Assembly (NCBI GenBank): GCA_018265615.1
Contig: JABLYX010000041.1
Coordinates: 1-47,818 of the forward strand
DNA from: Lentisphaeria bacterium
Lineage (GTDB): Bacteria > Verrucomicrobiota > Lentisphaeria > Victivallales > Victivallaceae
DNA length: 47,818 nt
Direction: 5' to 3'
Numbering within the stretch: the stretch's first letter is position 1; every line of letters starts with the position of its first letter. The notes under the pieces are model-generated. The model had not been told where the DNA came from. It worked only from the letters and a program-made list of their open reading frames with translations, and searched no databases. Shown piece after piece: positions 41,091-47,818 of this stretch. The position numbers and the translations under genes were made by a program.

Positions 41091-41726
41091 TCACATCCAA
41101 CTGACGATATCGTCCTCTTTGCCGGTACCGGTTCCGTCTGCCGCATTTTTGCCGTTGTCGTCAACACCGTTCGGTCCCTGGGAATAAATGGCCACTTTGC
41201 CGGCAATATTCTTGTTGGTGTTGTACGGAAGCTCGATTTTATCAGAGAAATCGACATCGATCATAAGAACATAACGTTTGCCCCAGGGATCCAGCCAGAG
41301 GTAAGGCTGGTTTGCCGCACTATCGCCGGCAGCGCCGGGATCATAACCGGATTTCGGATCAAGGAATTGAATCCGGCGTTTATTGATGTTCAAATTACTG
41401 GAGTTGTTGAAAATACTGTTTTTCGGGTCGGTAAGCTCAACGATGTATTTATCATAAGCGGTGACGTCATAGCTGTCGCCGCCGATTTTCAGATAACTCT
41501 TGGAGGTGTTCGGCATATAAGCCGTATTTTTCTTCGCTATCTGCTGATATGTTCCCTCTACGCCTTTCAGCGCGGCTTCAATCATTTTCATATCAGCTTT
41601 GGCCTGCGTAATCCGACCTCTCTGCTGGCCCATGATAACCGCCGGGATCAGCAGCCCGGCCAGGATGGCGATGATGGCGATGACCACCAGCAGTTCCGTC
41701 AAAGTGAACGAATTTCGCGTTTTCAT
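41091..41726 (-). CDS. GspG-like major pseudopilin
   Basis: A 211-residue pseudopilin. The leader MKTRNS is followed by FTLTELLVVIAIIAILAGLL with Glu at +5. The body has the GspG-type end: PYLWLDPWGKRYVLMI, then SQGPNGVDDNGKN with a terminal DDIVSW that in GspG binds calcium. GspG forms the pseudopilus of type II secretion. The -1 residue is Ser rather than Gly. The gene has more AT-rich codons than the rest of the window. It has its own promoter and terminator; the ribosome site is weak. No other gsp gene is near. Confidence 0.88.
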   Translation of the reverse strand: MKTRNSFTLTELLVVIAIIAILAGLLIPAVIMGQQRGRITQAKADMKMIEAALKGVEGTYQQIAKKNTAYMPNTSKSYLKIGGDSYDVTAYDKYIVELTDPKNSIFNNSSNLNINKRRIQFLDPKSGYDPGAAGDSAANQPYLWLDPWGKRYVLMIDVDFSDKIELPYNTNKNIAGKVAIYSQGPNGVDDNGKNAADGTGTGKEDDIVSWM

Positions 41727-41798
41727 GATTCAAATTCCCGTATTTATCTCTTTGAATGTTATTCGGACACCGATTGCAGGCACACGTCCTCATATGAT

Positions 41799-41827
41799 AT
41801 AGTAAGTTCTTTTCGATGATTTTTCAA
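41799..41827 (-). promoter_or_regulatory. Promoter of the GspG-like gene
   Basis: Minus-strand TTGAAA (41827-41822), a 17-bp spacer and TACTAT (41804-41799). The 5' leader would be about 65 nt. Confidence 0.55.
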
Positions 41828-41877
41828 ATCACAATCGTTTTTTTTTGTGAAAAATAGCTCAAACATACGGAAAAGGC

Positions 41878-41906
41878 TTGACAAATTCTGCTTGGCCTAT
41901 TAGGTT
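41878..41906 (+). promoter_or_regulatory. Probable promoter of the second pseudopilin gene
   Basis: A perfect TTGACA (41878-41883), a 17-bp spacer and a poor TAGGTT (41901-41906). The weak -10 suggests an activated or low-level promoter; paired GAATCCA repeats follow just downstream. Confidence 0.45.
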
Positions 41907-41915
41907 AATCATCGG

Positions 41916-41932
41916 GAATCCACGTGAATCCA
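41916..41932. repeat. Paired GAATCCA direct repeats in the pseudopilin leader
   Basis: GAATCCA occurs at 41916-41922 and 41926-41932, 10 bp apart (one helical turn), with a CACGTG palindrome between. It lies just downstream of the predicted transcription start, a repressor-like position. Confidence 0.35.
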
Positions 41933-41970
41933 TTGAAATACGATATCTTTGTCATACGGAAGGGACAACC

Positions 41971-42672
41971 ATGAAACAGCAGCGTTCAAACTTTACGCTT
42001 ACCGAACTGCTTGCGGTAATCGCAATCATCGCAATCCTTGCGGGCTTGCTGATCCCTGCAATCAACGGCGCCCGCGAAAGGGCGAAAACAGCCAAATGCA
42101 TGAATAATCAGAAGCAGGCGACGGCATTCATCAGCGCTTACATGAATGAGTCCAACCAACATTTTCTTTCCGCCAACCAAAACGGAGAAAAATACATCTG
42201 GGGCGTGACGCTCTATTGGCGGAAATTGAACCAGGACCCGAACGTCCTGCGTTGCCCCTCCATTGTCAACTATAGTAATTCCGGCAGTTCCAATGACGAT
42301 ACGCGGATCAAAAGTGATTTGAATCAGACTTTCGGAGCCGTGTTTTCTTCGGCCAATGATCTTGACGGCTTTGATTTCCGGGGAACCCGGCATCTCTATT
42401 CCGGCAACGTCCAGGTTGCACCGACGGCGTTGGTCATGGGGGGGTGCTCCGTCTCCGGCTCTGATGCATCCCATCTGTTGGATCTGGACAAGGGGACGAA
42501 TGGAAAAGCTTACCAGATTCACAATGGAGGCAAGGTGTGCAACTTCTTTTTTCTCGACGGTCATGGTGAGACTTTGAGCCCGGAGGAACTGTCGAACGGA
42601 AAGCGGTATTATCCGAAACAGGACGGTGACGGAGCCGCCAAAATCAGCGGTTACAAATTTGCGACGGAATAG
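41971..42672 (+). CDS. Type II secretion-like pseudopilin (DUF1559-like)
   Basis: A 233-residue protein: leader MKQQRSN, then FTLTELLAVIAIIAILAGLL. The body has an early CMNNQKQATAFISAY, a central LRCPSIV, and the C-terminal HNGGKVCNFFFLDGHGETL, the His/Gly...DGH pattern of pseudopilins that are expanded in Lentisphaerota and Planctomycetes. The -1 residue is Asn. ATG 41971 is preferred to the 93-nt-upstream start because of AAGGGA at 41960-41965 and the leader length. Codons are more AT-rich than in neighbouring genes. Divergent from the GspG-like gene. Confidence 0.85.
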   Translation: MKQQRSNFTLTELLAVIAIIAILAGLLIPAINGARERAKTAKCMNNQKQATAFISAYMNESNQHFLSANQNGEKYIWGVTLYWRKLNQDPNVLRCPSIVNYSNSGSSNDDTRIKSDLNQTFGAVFSSANDLDGFDFRGTRHLYSGNVQVAPTALVMGGCSVSGSDASHLLDLDKGTNGKAYQIHNGGKVCNFFFLDGHGETLSPEELSNGKRYYPKQDGDGAAKISGYKFATE

Positions 42673-42711
42673 TCGCAGCTTTCACCATATCCAAATGAGG
42701 AGGAGAGAAAA

Positions 42712-43089
42712 ATGGCTGGAGTAAAACTTTACAACAAAACCGGCGACGCGAAAGCAGTCAAGATTCAGGAGGGGATCGAGAAGAAGTTCGGCTTCGTCCC
42801 CGAGGTGTTTCAGGCGATGGGGCGCAACGGGGATTTTCTCGACCTTGCGATGCGTATCGCGGAAGCGGCCGGCAAGGGGCTCGACCCGAAGACCAAGGAG
42901 CTCATCATCATCGCGGTCAGCGCCGTCAACGGCTGTGAATACTGCCTCGATGCGCACCGTTCCGCGGCTCTCGCGGCCGGTGTGACCGATGAGGAGATCA
43001 CCGCGGCGATCGAAGTCGCCTCGTCGATCAGCCTCTACAACAATTTCAACAAGGCCATCAGCCTGAATTCGGACCTGAAGTCCAAGTAA
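42712..43089 (+). CDS. Carboxymuconolactone decarboxylase/AhpD-like protein
   Basis: A 125-residue all-helical protein. The redox motif NGCEYCLDAHRSAAL gives C75-x2-C78 and H82, the AhpD-type active site that reduces peroxiredoxins, as opposed to the decarboxylase branch without the CxxC. The rest (LDPKTKELIIIAVSAV, GVTDEEITAAIEVAS) is typical. Probable role in peroxide or thiol stress defence. Strong AGGAGGAG ribosome site. It is followed by a strong hairpin terminator; no peroxiredoxin gene is adjacent. Confidence 0.92.
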   Translation: MAGVKLYNKTGDAKAVKIQEGIEKKFGFVPEVFQAMGRNGDFLDLAMRIAEAAGKGLDPKTKELIIIAVSAVNGCEYCLDAHRSAALAAGVTDEEITAAIEVASSISLYNNFNKAISLNSDLKSK

Positions 43090-43102
43090 GCTTTATGGCT
43101 GT

Positions 43103-43136
43103 AACCGCGCGGGTTGCCGATAAAGTCCGCGCGGTT
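43103..43136 (+). terminator. Terminator of the AhpD-like gene
   Basis: A perfect 10-bp stem AACCGCGCGG (43103-43112) / CCGCGCGGTT (43127-43136) with a 14-nt loop, 13 nt after the stop codon. The T-tail is short (TTTG). Confidence 0.7.
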
Positions 43137-43147
43137 TGAAAATCAGT

Positions 43148-43195
43148 AAAATCTCCTGCGCGACTCGCAAACATTCGGGGTCGGCAGGAGATTTT
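43148..43195. repeat. Second long stem-loop in the AhpD-rpsO gap
   Basis: A perfect 12-bp inverted repeat AAAATCTCCTGC (43148-43159) / GCAGGAGATTTT (43184-43195) with a 24-nt loop that can itself pair CGAC/GTCG. The A-rich and T-rich ends would make it a bidirectional terminator, but the nearest gene already has one. Confidence 0.6.
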
Positions 43196-43352
43196 CCTTT
43201 CAGGCCGCATTGAAGAAATCTTCTACGCTCTCTATTATTTCCTCTTGTCATTAATAAAAAATTTGCATTCATGGCTTTTCATTCCGGAAAGCGTATGAAT
43301 TTGCCGCGCGGCAGAAAATAACGGCGGCGGAGAGGTTTGAAAAAGGAAGAGC

Positions 43353-43394
43353 GCGGGAAGGAAAAAAATTCCTCAAAATTTGTTTCCTTCCCGC
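43353..43394. repeat. Third long stem-loop in the AhpD-rpsO gap
   Basis: A perfect 12-bp inverted repeat GCGGGAAGGAAA (43353-43364) / TTTCCTTCCCGC (43383-43394) with an 18-nt AT-rich loop. It lies about 80 bp before the rpsO promoter. Apart from these hairpins and the promoter, I see no gene in 43090-43590; a 60-codon reading frame at 43337 has no family features and no ribosome site. Confidence 0.55.
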
Positions 43395-43475
43395 ATCTCC
43401 CCCCGCTTCGACAGTCTGAGTACCGGAGTCGGTATGGAATCCTGTGTTTTCTTTGCGGTTTCTGTTGTTTCCCGC

Positions 43476-43503
43476 TTGAAAAATCCGTATTCCGGGATAT
43501 TTT
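43476..43503 (+). promoter_or_regulatory. rpsO promoter
   Basis: TTGAAA (43476-43481), a 16-bp spacer and TATTTT (43498-43503). It leaves a leader of about 80 nt before rpsO, long enough for S15-type autoregulatory structure, though I could not assign one. Confidence 0.6.
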
Positions 43504-43590
43504 AATAGAATCTTATTAACGGTTCAGGTGGTCTTCGCTCTTTGTCCGGGCGAACCGGCTGCCGGACACGCAATTGCGAAAGGAATGATT

Positions 43591-43860
43591 ATGGACAAGG
43601 CGAAGAGAAGCGAAATCATCAGCAAGTACGGCCGCAAAGAAGGCGACACCGGTTCCCCGGAAGTTCAGATCGCCCTGCTCAGCGCCCGCATTCTCGAGCT
43701 CACCGAGCATCTGAAGGCGAACAAGAAGGATCACAGCACCCGTCGCGGGCTGCTCGCGATGGTCAGCCTCCGCAAGAAGCTGCTCGCTTACCTGATGCGC
43801 GAAAATATCGCGAAGTACGTCGAGCTCACCGATGCGCTCGGCATCCGCCGCGCGAAGTAA
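43591..43860 (+). CDS. rpsO: 30S ribosomal protein S15
   Basis: 89 residues, the exact usual length of S15, which binds 16S rRNA in the central domain and the subunit bridge. GDTGSPEVQIALLSARI, LTEHLKANKKDHSTRRGLL and LRKKLLAYL are the conserved rRNA-binding segments. ATG 43591 is chosen because AAAGGA (43579-43584) sits 6 nt upstream; the in-frame ATG 43585 is too close to it. It is a single gene closed by a strong terminator; the common rpsO-pnp pairing is absent. Confidence 0.98.
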   Translation: MDKAKRSEIISKYGRKEGDTGSPEVQIALLSARILELTEHLKANKKDHSTRRGLLAMVSLRKKLLAYLMRENIAKYVELTDALGIRRAK

Positions 43861-43874
43861 CTCATACGGGTACG

Positions 43875-43911
43875 AAAAATACCGGAGTCGTAACGACCCC
43901 GGTATTTTTTT
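43875..43911 (+). terminator. rpsO rho-independent terminator
   Basis: Stem AAAAATACCGG (43875-43885) / CCGGTATTTTT (43899-43909), with an inner GTCG-TAA-CGAC hairpin, ending in a run of seven T. It is nearly symmetric, so it may also stop transcription from the minus-strand gene that ends at 43941. Confidence 0.93.
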
Positions 43912-43940
43912 GTCTCGGAAACCCGCACCGGCCAATGAAG

Positions 43941-46799
43941 CTATGACTGTTGCACGACTTCCTCTTCGATGACGATTTCTTCCTCGCCGTCCTCGTCGAC
44001 ATCGTACTCCGGAGTCGGGTTCAGCAGCGTCACCTTCTCCCCGAGCCGGAACACGGTGTTCGCGATCTGCCTGTGGCTCATTTCCGGCAGGATTTTCACA
44101 GGGAAAGTCGAGTCGAGCGTGACGTCGAGTGAACCGTCCTGCTGCACCGCCCACTTGACCTTCAGTCTGCCGCGCGCCATCGGGAACACCGATTCAGCCG
44201 AATCGACCTGGTGGAACGCCGGGTTGAAGTAGACGACCGAATGCCCGGCTTCCGCGATACGGATCCCGAGGATTTCGCGCAGCAGGAAGATGTTCGGTGA
44301 AACGCAGCTCCCTTCGGAAAATTTGGTCGGGGCCGGATCGCCGTGTTCGAAATCGACCCGCCATGCGTTCGCTTCCGGGCACATGCGCTTCGACCAGTAG
44401 TCGCGGAAGTAGCGGAACGGCCACTCCTTCTGCCCCAAGGCGAACATCATCTCCATGAAGAGGAAATGGAAGTACGGGTGGCGCGATTCATCGCTGCGGT
44501 CATATGGCGGGTCGTAGTTGAAGAAGCTGTAAAAGAAATATTCGAACGATGAAAGCGGCAGCACGCCGCCGTACATCGCGCAGAAATTCGCGAACAGGTT
44601 GTGGTCCGGCATGCGCTCGCTTTCGAGCGACCAGCGGCAGAAGAGGCTGCAGGCCGGATCAAAATTGCGCGCGCGGAGCTCTTCCGCCACTTTTCCGGCC
44701 AGCGTGCGGCAGTATTCCGTTTTGGACGTGTCTTCAATCGTCCGGTAGATGTCGGCGGCTGAGAGCAGGAACCGGCAGAACAGCGCATTGACGTAGGTCG
44801 GAATCTCCCCTTCGCGGAATTCGCCGCTGCTGATCCGGCTGTCGAAACTGAACCGGGTTTCGGTGTCGATGAGCAGTCCCGTCTCCTCGTCGATCATCGC
44901 CTCGAAATATTCGAGGGTCAGGTCGAGGCTCGCAACCGCCTCCCGCAATTGCGCGAGGTTCGCGGTGAACCGGTAGTTGTAGTAGATCCAGACCGGGAAA
45001 AAGAAGAGCTGGTGAACCTGGGACGCGTGGCGCGTTCCGAACGTCAGCGCCGGAATATCGCCGTTCTCCAGCTGGGCGCCGATGAATTGCCGCAGCCTTG
45101 CCGCGGCGTACTCGTAGTCGCCGAAGACCGCGGCCATGTTGACCGCGTCGATGTAGGCGTCGAGCATGTAGCAGTCGTTGTCGGCGCGGGACTCCGCCAG
45201 GGGGACAAAGGCCGCCGAACGGCGCAGCGTCTGTTTGCCGATCTCCCAGAACTGGTTCAGCAGCTCATCCGAGCAATGGAACGTCGTCTCCTGCCGTTCC
45301 GGCCGGGTCAGCTCCTCGAAGCTGATGCCGAGCACCTTGATGCTGCTTGACGCATGGCGCACGGAGATCATGATGTAGAAGCAGTCCGTCGGAATGAACG
45401 TCAGGTAGATATTCCTGGCGTTGCGGCAGCGGATGGTGCCGGTTCCGCGCACTCCCTTGCCGGCGGTGATGAACCCCGTGTCGGTGCGGCGGCACCCGAT
45501 GGTGATGTCGACCAGATCCCCCGCCGTCGCTTCGAGCGTGACCCGCACGAAACCGTAGCGGACCATGTCGAGCCGATAAAGCACATAGTCGCCGGTCTGC
45601 AGCGGGCGCCCCCAGGCGAGTTTCGCCTCCTCTTCATCGGCGGAGACGGACTCCACGGCAAAGCGGCTTTGAGAGAGGTAGGCGTCCGGATCGGTCAGGT
45701 ATTCGAGTTCCGGGACGTAGTGATCGGGGTTGAGCCGTTCGAATTTCAGGGACGGCGTGGCCTCTTCGAGCGAAAGCTTGAGCGGCCCGACCGTGTTCCA
45801 GCCTTCGGCGGCCTTCTTCTCCGGAGCGCGGCAGAGCCAGAATTCACGTCCCTCTTCCGCAGAAATCAGCATGACCATGCCCATTGCGTGGCGGCCGGGA
45901 TTCTGCACGAGCAGCAGGCGGTTCCAGCCGGCCTTCAGCGGGAGCTTCACCTCGGTCCCCATCGCCTCCGGGGCGGCGAGCACCAGGCGGTTGTTGCAGA
46001 AGAATTTCATCGGGTCGTCGGAATAGAGGCGGACCGGAAGCTCCTCGTCCTCTTCGCTGAACAGGAACGTATTCGCCGCATAGGTTTCGAGCCCGTTCCC
46101 GTCGGCGTCCTCGAACGTCACCTGCGTCCAGTTCGGCTGCGAGGCGATCTTTCCGCGCGCGAAAGGCATCGGAACCGGGTTTTCCACCGCGATCCCGGGG
46201 GGCGCGAGCGGATGCGGCTCAAGTTTGCTGCCGAAGCCGTCGCCCACAATTGTGGAGTAGTCCGGGTGCTTCCACTGCGCGTCGGTCAGGAAGACCGGTG
46301 TGGTCCAGTTCAGCGGGCAGTTGTCGGCGTTGAAAAACTGGCTCAGCCCCTGATCCTTGGAGAGCCGCGCCCTCGGTGCGCCGAAGCAGCTTCCGTCGCG
46401 CACGACCCAGGTCTGGTCGCTGCAGAGCAGCATCCTGCCCTGTGCCTCCATCTGGCACCAGAGGCCGGGGGAATGCTTGTTGCAGCCGCCCTGGTCCGCA
46501 TTGTAGTAAACGAGCACGGCGATGACGTTGATTCCGGATTCGAGGTAATAAGTCACCTCGTGCATGTCAACGTAGCTGGTTCCGCAGTTCTGGTGCGCGC
46601 GCGGGCCGAAGCCGACGAAACGACCGTTGATGAAGAGCTGGTAGGCGCAGTTCGCGCTGATCCAGAGGTTCGTGTCGAGGCTGACGGAGCTGCAGACGAA
46701 CTCTTTGCGCATCAGGAGGAAGCTGTCGGGATGATTCAGCAGCGAGTTTTTCCAGATCCATTCTCCCATGATCCGTGCCGGCATTCTGGTTTCCGTCAT
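43941..46799 (-). CDS. GH78-like (alpha-L-rhamnosidase-like) multidomain protein
   Basis: A 952-residue protein without signal peptide. The N-terminal part is made of beta-sandwich domains (SLDTNLWISANCAYQLFING with RFVGFGP is the lectin-like galactose-binding strand pattern common to GH78). The centre to C-terminus is an (alpha/alpha)6 barrel (ESRADNDCYMLDAYIDAVNM, AAVFGDYEYAAARLRQFIGA) with a final beta domain and an acidic tail (DEDGEEEIVIEEE). Architecture fits bacterial alpha-L-rhamnosidases, but the usual DxxKRDRxxWxGD acid motif is replaced by AESRADNDCYMLDAY, so the substrate may differ. ATG 46799 follows AGGAGGTGG; the longer frame to 46874 lacks a ribosome site. Confidence 0.78.
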   Translation of the reverse strand: MTETRMPARIMGEWIWKNSLLNHPDSFLLMRKEFVCSSVSLDTNLWISANCAYQLFINGRFVGFGPRAHQNCGTSYVDMHEVTYYLESGINVIAVLVYYNADQGGCNKHSPGLWCQMEAQGRMLLCSDQTWVVRDGSCFGAPRARLSKDQGLSQFFNADNCPLNWTTPVFLTDAQWKHPDYSTIVGDGFGSKLEPHPLAPPGIAVENPVPMPFARGKIASQPNWTQVTFEDADGNGLETYAANTFLFSEEDEELPVRLYSDDPMKFFCNNRLVLAAPEAMGTEVKLPLKAGWNRLLLVQNPGRHAMGMVMLISAEEGREFWLCRAPEKKAAEGWNTVGPLKLSLEEATPSLKFERLNPDHYVPELEYLTDPDAYLSQSRFAVESVSADEEEAKLAWGRPLQTGDYVLYRLDMVRYGFVRVTLEATAGDLVDITIGCRRTDTGFITAGKGVRGTGTIRCRNARNIYLTFIPTDCFYIMISVRHASSSIKVLGISFEELTRPERQETTFHCSDELLNQFWEIGKQTLRRSAAFVPLAESRADNDCYMLDAYIDAVNMAAVFGDYEYAAARLRQFIGAQLENGDIPALTFGTRHASQVHQLFFFPVWIYYNYRFTANLAQLREAVASLDLTLEYFEAMIDEETGLLIDTETRFSFDSRISSGEFREGEIPTYVNALFCRFLLSAADIYRTIEDTSKTEYCRTLAGKVAEELRARNFDPACSLFCRWSLESERMPDHNLFANFCAMYGGVLPLSSFEYFFYSFFNYDPPYDRSDESRHPYFHFLFMEMMFALGQKEWPFRYFRDYWSKRMCPEANAWRVDFEHGDPAPTKFSEGSCVSPNIFLLREILGIRIAEAGHSVVYFNPAFHQVDSAESVFPMARGRLKVKWAVQQDGSLDVTLDSTFPVKILPEMSHRQIANTVFRLGEKVTLLNPTPEYDVDEDGEEEIVIEEEVVQQS

Positions 46800-46882
46800 A
46801 CGCCACCTCCTGTCGTACCGGGGCGCTCCGGCGGATGCCGGAACTCCTCGGTAATTGATACTCTGGTTAAACATTCGTAAGT

Positions 46883-46911
46883 ATTATGGCTCAAAACGGA
46901 GCGGAAGTCAA
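46883..46911 (-). promoter_or_regulatory. Promoter of the GH78-like gene
   Basis: Minus-strand TTGACT (46911-46906), a 17-bp spacer and CATAAT (46888-46883), with an untranslated leader of about 75 nt. Confidence 0.7.
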
Positions 46912-46994
46912 CCCGGAAGCCGAAAATTTTGCGAATAATCACGTCGAAGAGCAGCATGTCGCGGAGAATAAGCCGGCGTTTTTTCAGCAGTACG

Positions 46995-47023
46995 TTGCTT
47001 TTTGCGGAATCCTGCGCCATAAT
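46995..47023 (+). promoter_or_regulatory. Promoter of the hypothetical membrane protein gene
   Basis: TTGCTT (46995-47000), a 17-bp spacer and CATAAT (47018-47023), 35 nt before the ATG. Confidence 0.55.
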
Positions 47024-47058
47024 ATTAAAGGAAGAGAATTCAAAAAGAGGGGGAACCC

Positions 47059-47616
47059 ATGAAAGTCATCAGGGCGGGCAGGCCCAATGGATCTCCGCTG
47101 TGGCAGATTGCCGTTATTGCGCTGCTGTTTTTGTTTCCCGCCGCTATCTTCAAAGGGTTGTACGACAATAATGCAGTGTTCCGGGAGGTGCTGTTCCGGG
47201 AGTGGTGGCCGTGGGGATTGTTCTGCATTCCGGCTTTGTGGAGCCTGTGGTTGATCTGCGACTCCGCTGTCATGTTCGCCACGAGGGGGAGGGCAATCGA
47301 GCTATTGGCTTTTGAAACCGATCCGCGGGCGGGAACCCTCCGGATCCGGTTCCGTCCCGTCGCCGGCGGGGATTTCCCGGTACCGGCGGAATGGGTGGAG
47401 GCCAGGTTTCAATTCATGTTCACAGGCGGGTTTCCCGTTCGTTTCAGGTGTCAGGAGACAAGGTTCGACGAAACGGAACAGTGTTACGATATGCGGGTCG
47501 AGGCCGGGGAAAAGTTGGCACGACTCGGCCATATCTGGCTTTACATCAGGCTGCCCGGAATTGTCCCGTGCCATTGCATCTATCGGATACACAGATTCCC
47601 GGTCCGCTACGATTGA
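47059..47616 (+). CDS. Hypothetical two-helix membrane protein
   Basis: A 185-residue protein I do not recognise. Two hydrophobic helices (about residues 15-33 and 52-74, with WWPWG between) precede a strand-rich soluble domain of about 110 residues (GTLRIRFRPVAGGDFPVP, ARFQFMFTGGFPVRFRCQ). This resembles DUF3592-like small membrane proteins only in layout. The ATG follows GAGGGGG. Single gene with its own promoter, directly before two tRNA-Asp genes on the other strand. Confidence 0.75.
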   Translation: MKVIRAGRPNGSPLWQIAVIALLFLFPAAIFKGLYDNNAVFREVLFREWWPWGLFCIPALWSLWLICDSAVMFATRGRAIELLAFETDPRAGTLRIRFRPVAGGDFPVPAEWVEARFQFMFTGGFPVRFRCQETRFDETEQCYDMRVEAGEKLARLGHIWLYIRLPGIVPCHCIYRIHRFPVRYD

Positions 47617-47639
47617 TTCCCGGAATCCGGGCAAAAAAG

Positions 47640-47716
47640 TGGCGAGAGAGACGGGACTCGAACCCGCAACATCCACCGTGACAGGGTGGTACTCTAACCA
47701 ATTGAGCTACTCCCCC
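47640..47716 (-). tRNA. tRNA-Asp (GUC anticodon)
   Basis: The reverse complement folds as a 77-nt tRNA with encoded CCA. The acceptor arm GGGGGAG pairs with CTCTCTC through G-U wobbles, the D-arm is AGCTCAATTGGTTAGAGT, the anticodon arm CCACC-CTGTCAC-GGTGG has anticodon GTC, and the T-arm GCGGGTTCGAGTCCCGT is standard. Short reading frames reported across this region on the opposite strand are artefacts. Confidence 0.97.
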
Positions 47717-47768
47717 GCATAAATGCGGCGCTGCTTCTTCCTCCGGATACTTCGTCCACTTCGAAAAG

Positions 47769-47818
47769 TGGCGAGAGAGACGGGACTCGAACCCGCAACA
47801 TCCACCGTGACAGGGTGG
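47769..47818 (-). tRNA. tRNA-Asp (GUC), partial, cut by the window end
   Basis: The 50 visible bases, from the CCA end to the 5' side of the anticodon arm, are identical to the tRNA-Asp at 47640-47716. The anticodon GTC is visible; the 5' part (D-arm and acceptor) lies outside. The copies are 52 nt apart. Confidence 0.93.

Noticed and set aside
43337..43519. 60-codon frame in the AhpD-rpsO gap as a small gene
   Set aside because: No ribosome site, it spans a perfect stem-loop and the rpsO promoter, and its composition is not protein-like.
45354..46880. 508-codon plus-strand frame opposite the GH78-like gene
   Set aside because: Antisense shadow; no start signal or domain.
47312..47722. Reading frames across the tRNA region with TGLEPATSTVTGWYSN- and RDSNPQ-like ends
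   Set aside because: These are the well-known false proteins produced by translating the antisense strand of tRNA genes; they coincide exactly with tRNA-Asp.
1..47818. CRISPR array or large tandem repeats
   Set aside because: I found no series of spaced identical repeats; the only repeats are short hairpins, IS ends, operator-like pairs and the tRNA copies.

Overview
The window looks like a chromosomal segment of a Gram-negative, GC-rich bacterium of the PVC group, most plausibly Lentisphaerota (Victivallis-like). This is an inference from gene content: three pseudopilins with an FTLxELLxVIAIIAILAG N-terminus, glycan-active enzymes (CE15-type esterase, GH78-like protein, large toroid-like protein), a GntR/LacI-type sugar regulator, and LPS genes (gmhB, lptG, a LpxL-type acyltransferase). 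No rRNA gene is present to confirm it.

Layout. 0-5.4 kb: a GntR/LacI-type regulator (-), an FMN riboswitch controlling a lone ribB (+), an AT-rich IS200 element directly behind ribB, then a minus-strand unit rpe / divergent gcvT-like / two small membrane proteins. 5.4-12.4 kb: a large cytosolic glycan-enzyme-like protein with an AraC-type-looking control region, a secreted beta-sandwich protein, a K+/H+ antiporter, a zinc alcohol dehydrogenase and a CDF metal exporter. 12.4-14.8 kb (-): membrane protein / iron-sulfur flavoprotein / tRNA-dihydrouridine synthase, followed by an orphan coding fragment.

15.0-27.5 kb (+): a long, tightly overlapped envelope cluster: UDP-sugar pyrophosphorylase, ftsW, murG, a small exported protein, DUF721/DciA, gmhB, a BASS transporter, an orphan sensor kinase, a UPF0489 protein, lptG and AMMECR1. 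It makes UDP-sugar precursor, lipid II, heptose and the LPS export permease. Two phage-morphogenesis-like genes (portal and adaptor) sit at its 3' end with no other phage genes. 27.5-34.7 kb (-): recQ, an overlapping set radical SAM / lipoprotein binding protein / pseudopilin, a CE15 esterase and hydF.

34.8-38.6 kb (+): DUF2062, psd, pssA (phosphatidylethanolamine synthesis), an SDR epimerase and a DUF457-like membrane hydrolase; convergent to these are an AzgA-type purine permease and a LpxL-type acyltransferase. 41-43 kb: two divergent pseudopilins and an AhpD-like protein. A ~500-bp gap with three perfect stem-loops precedes rpsO. The window ends with a very large GH78-like protein (-), a membrane protein (+) and two tandem tRNA-Asp(GUC) genes, the last cut by the window edge. 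Many genes have recognisable sigma70-type promoters, nearly all with a 17-bp spacer.
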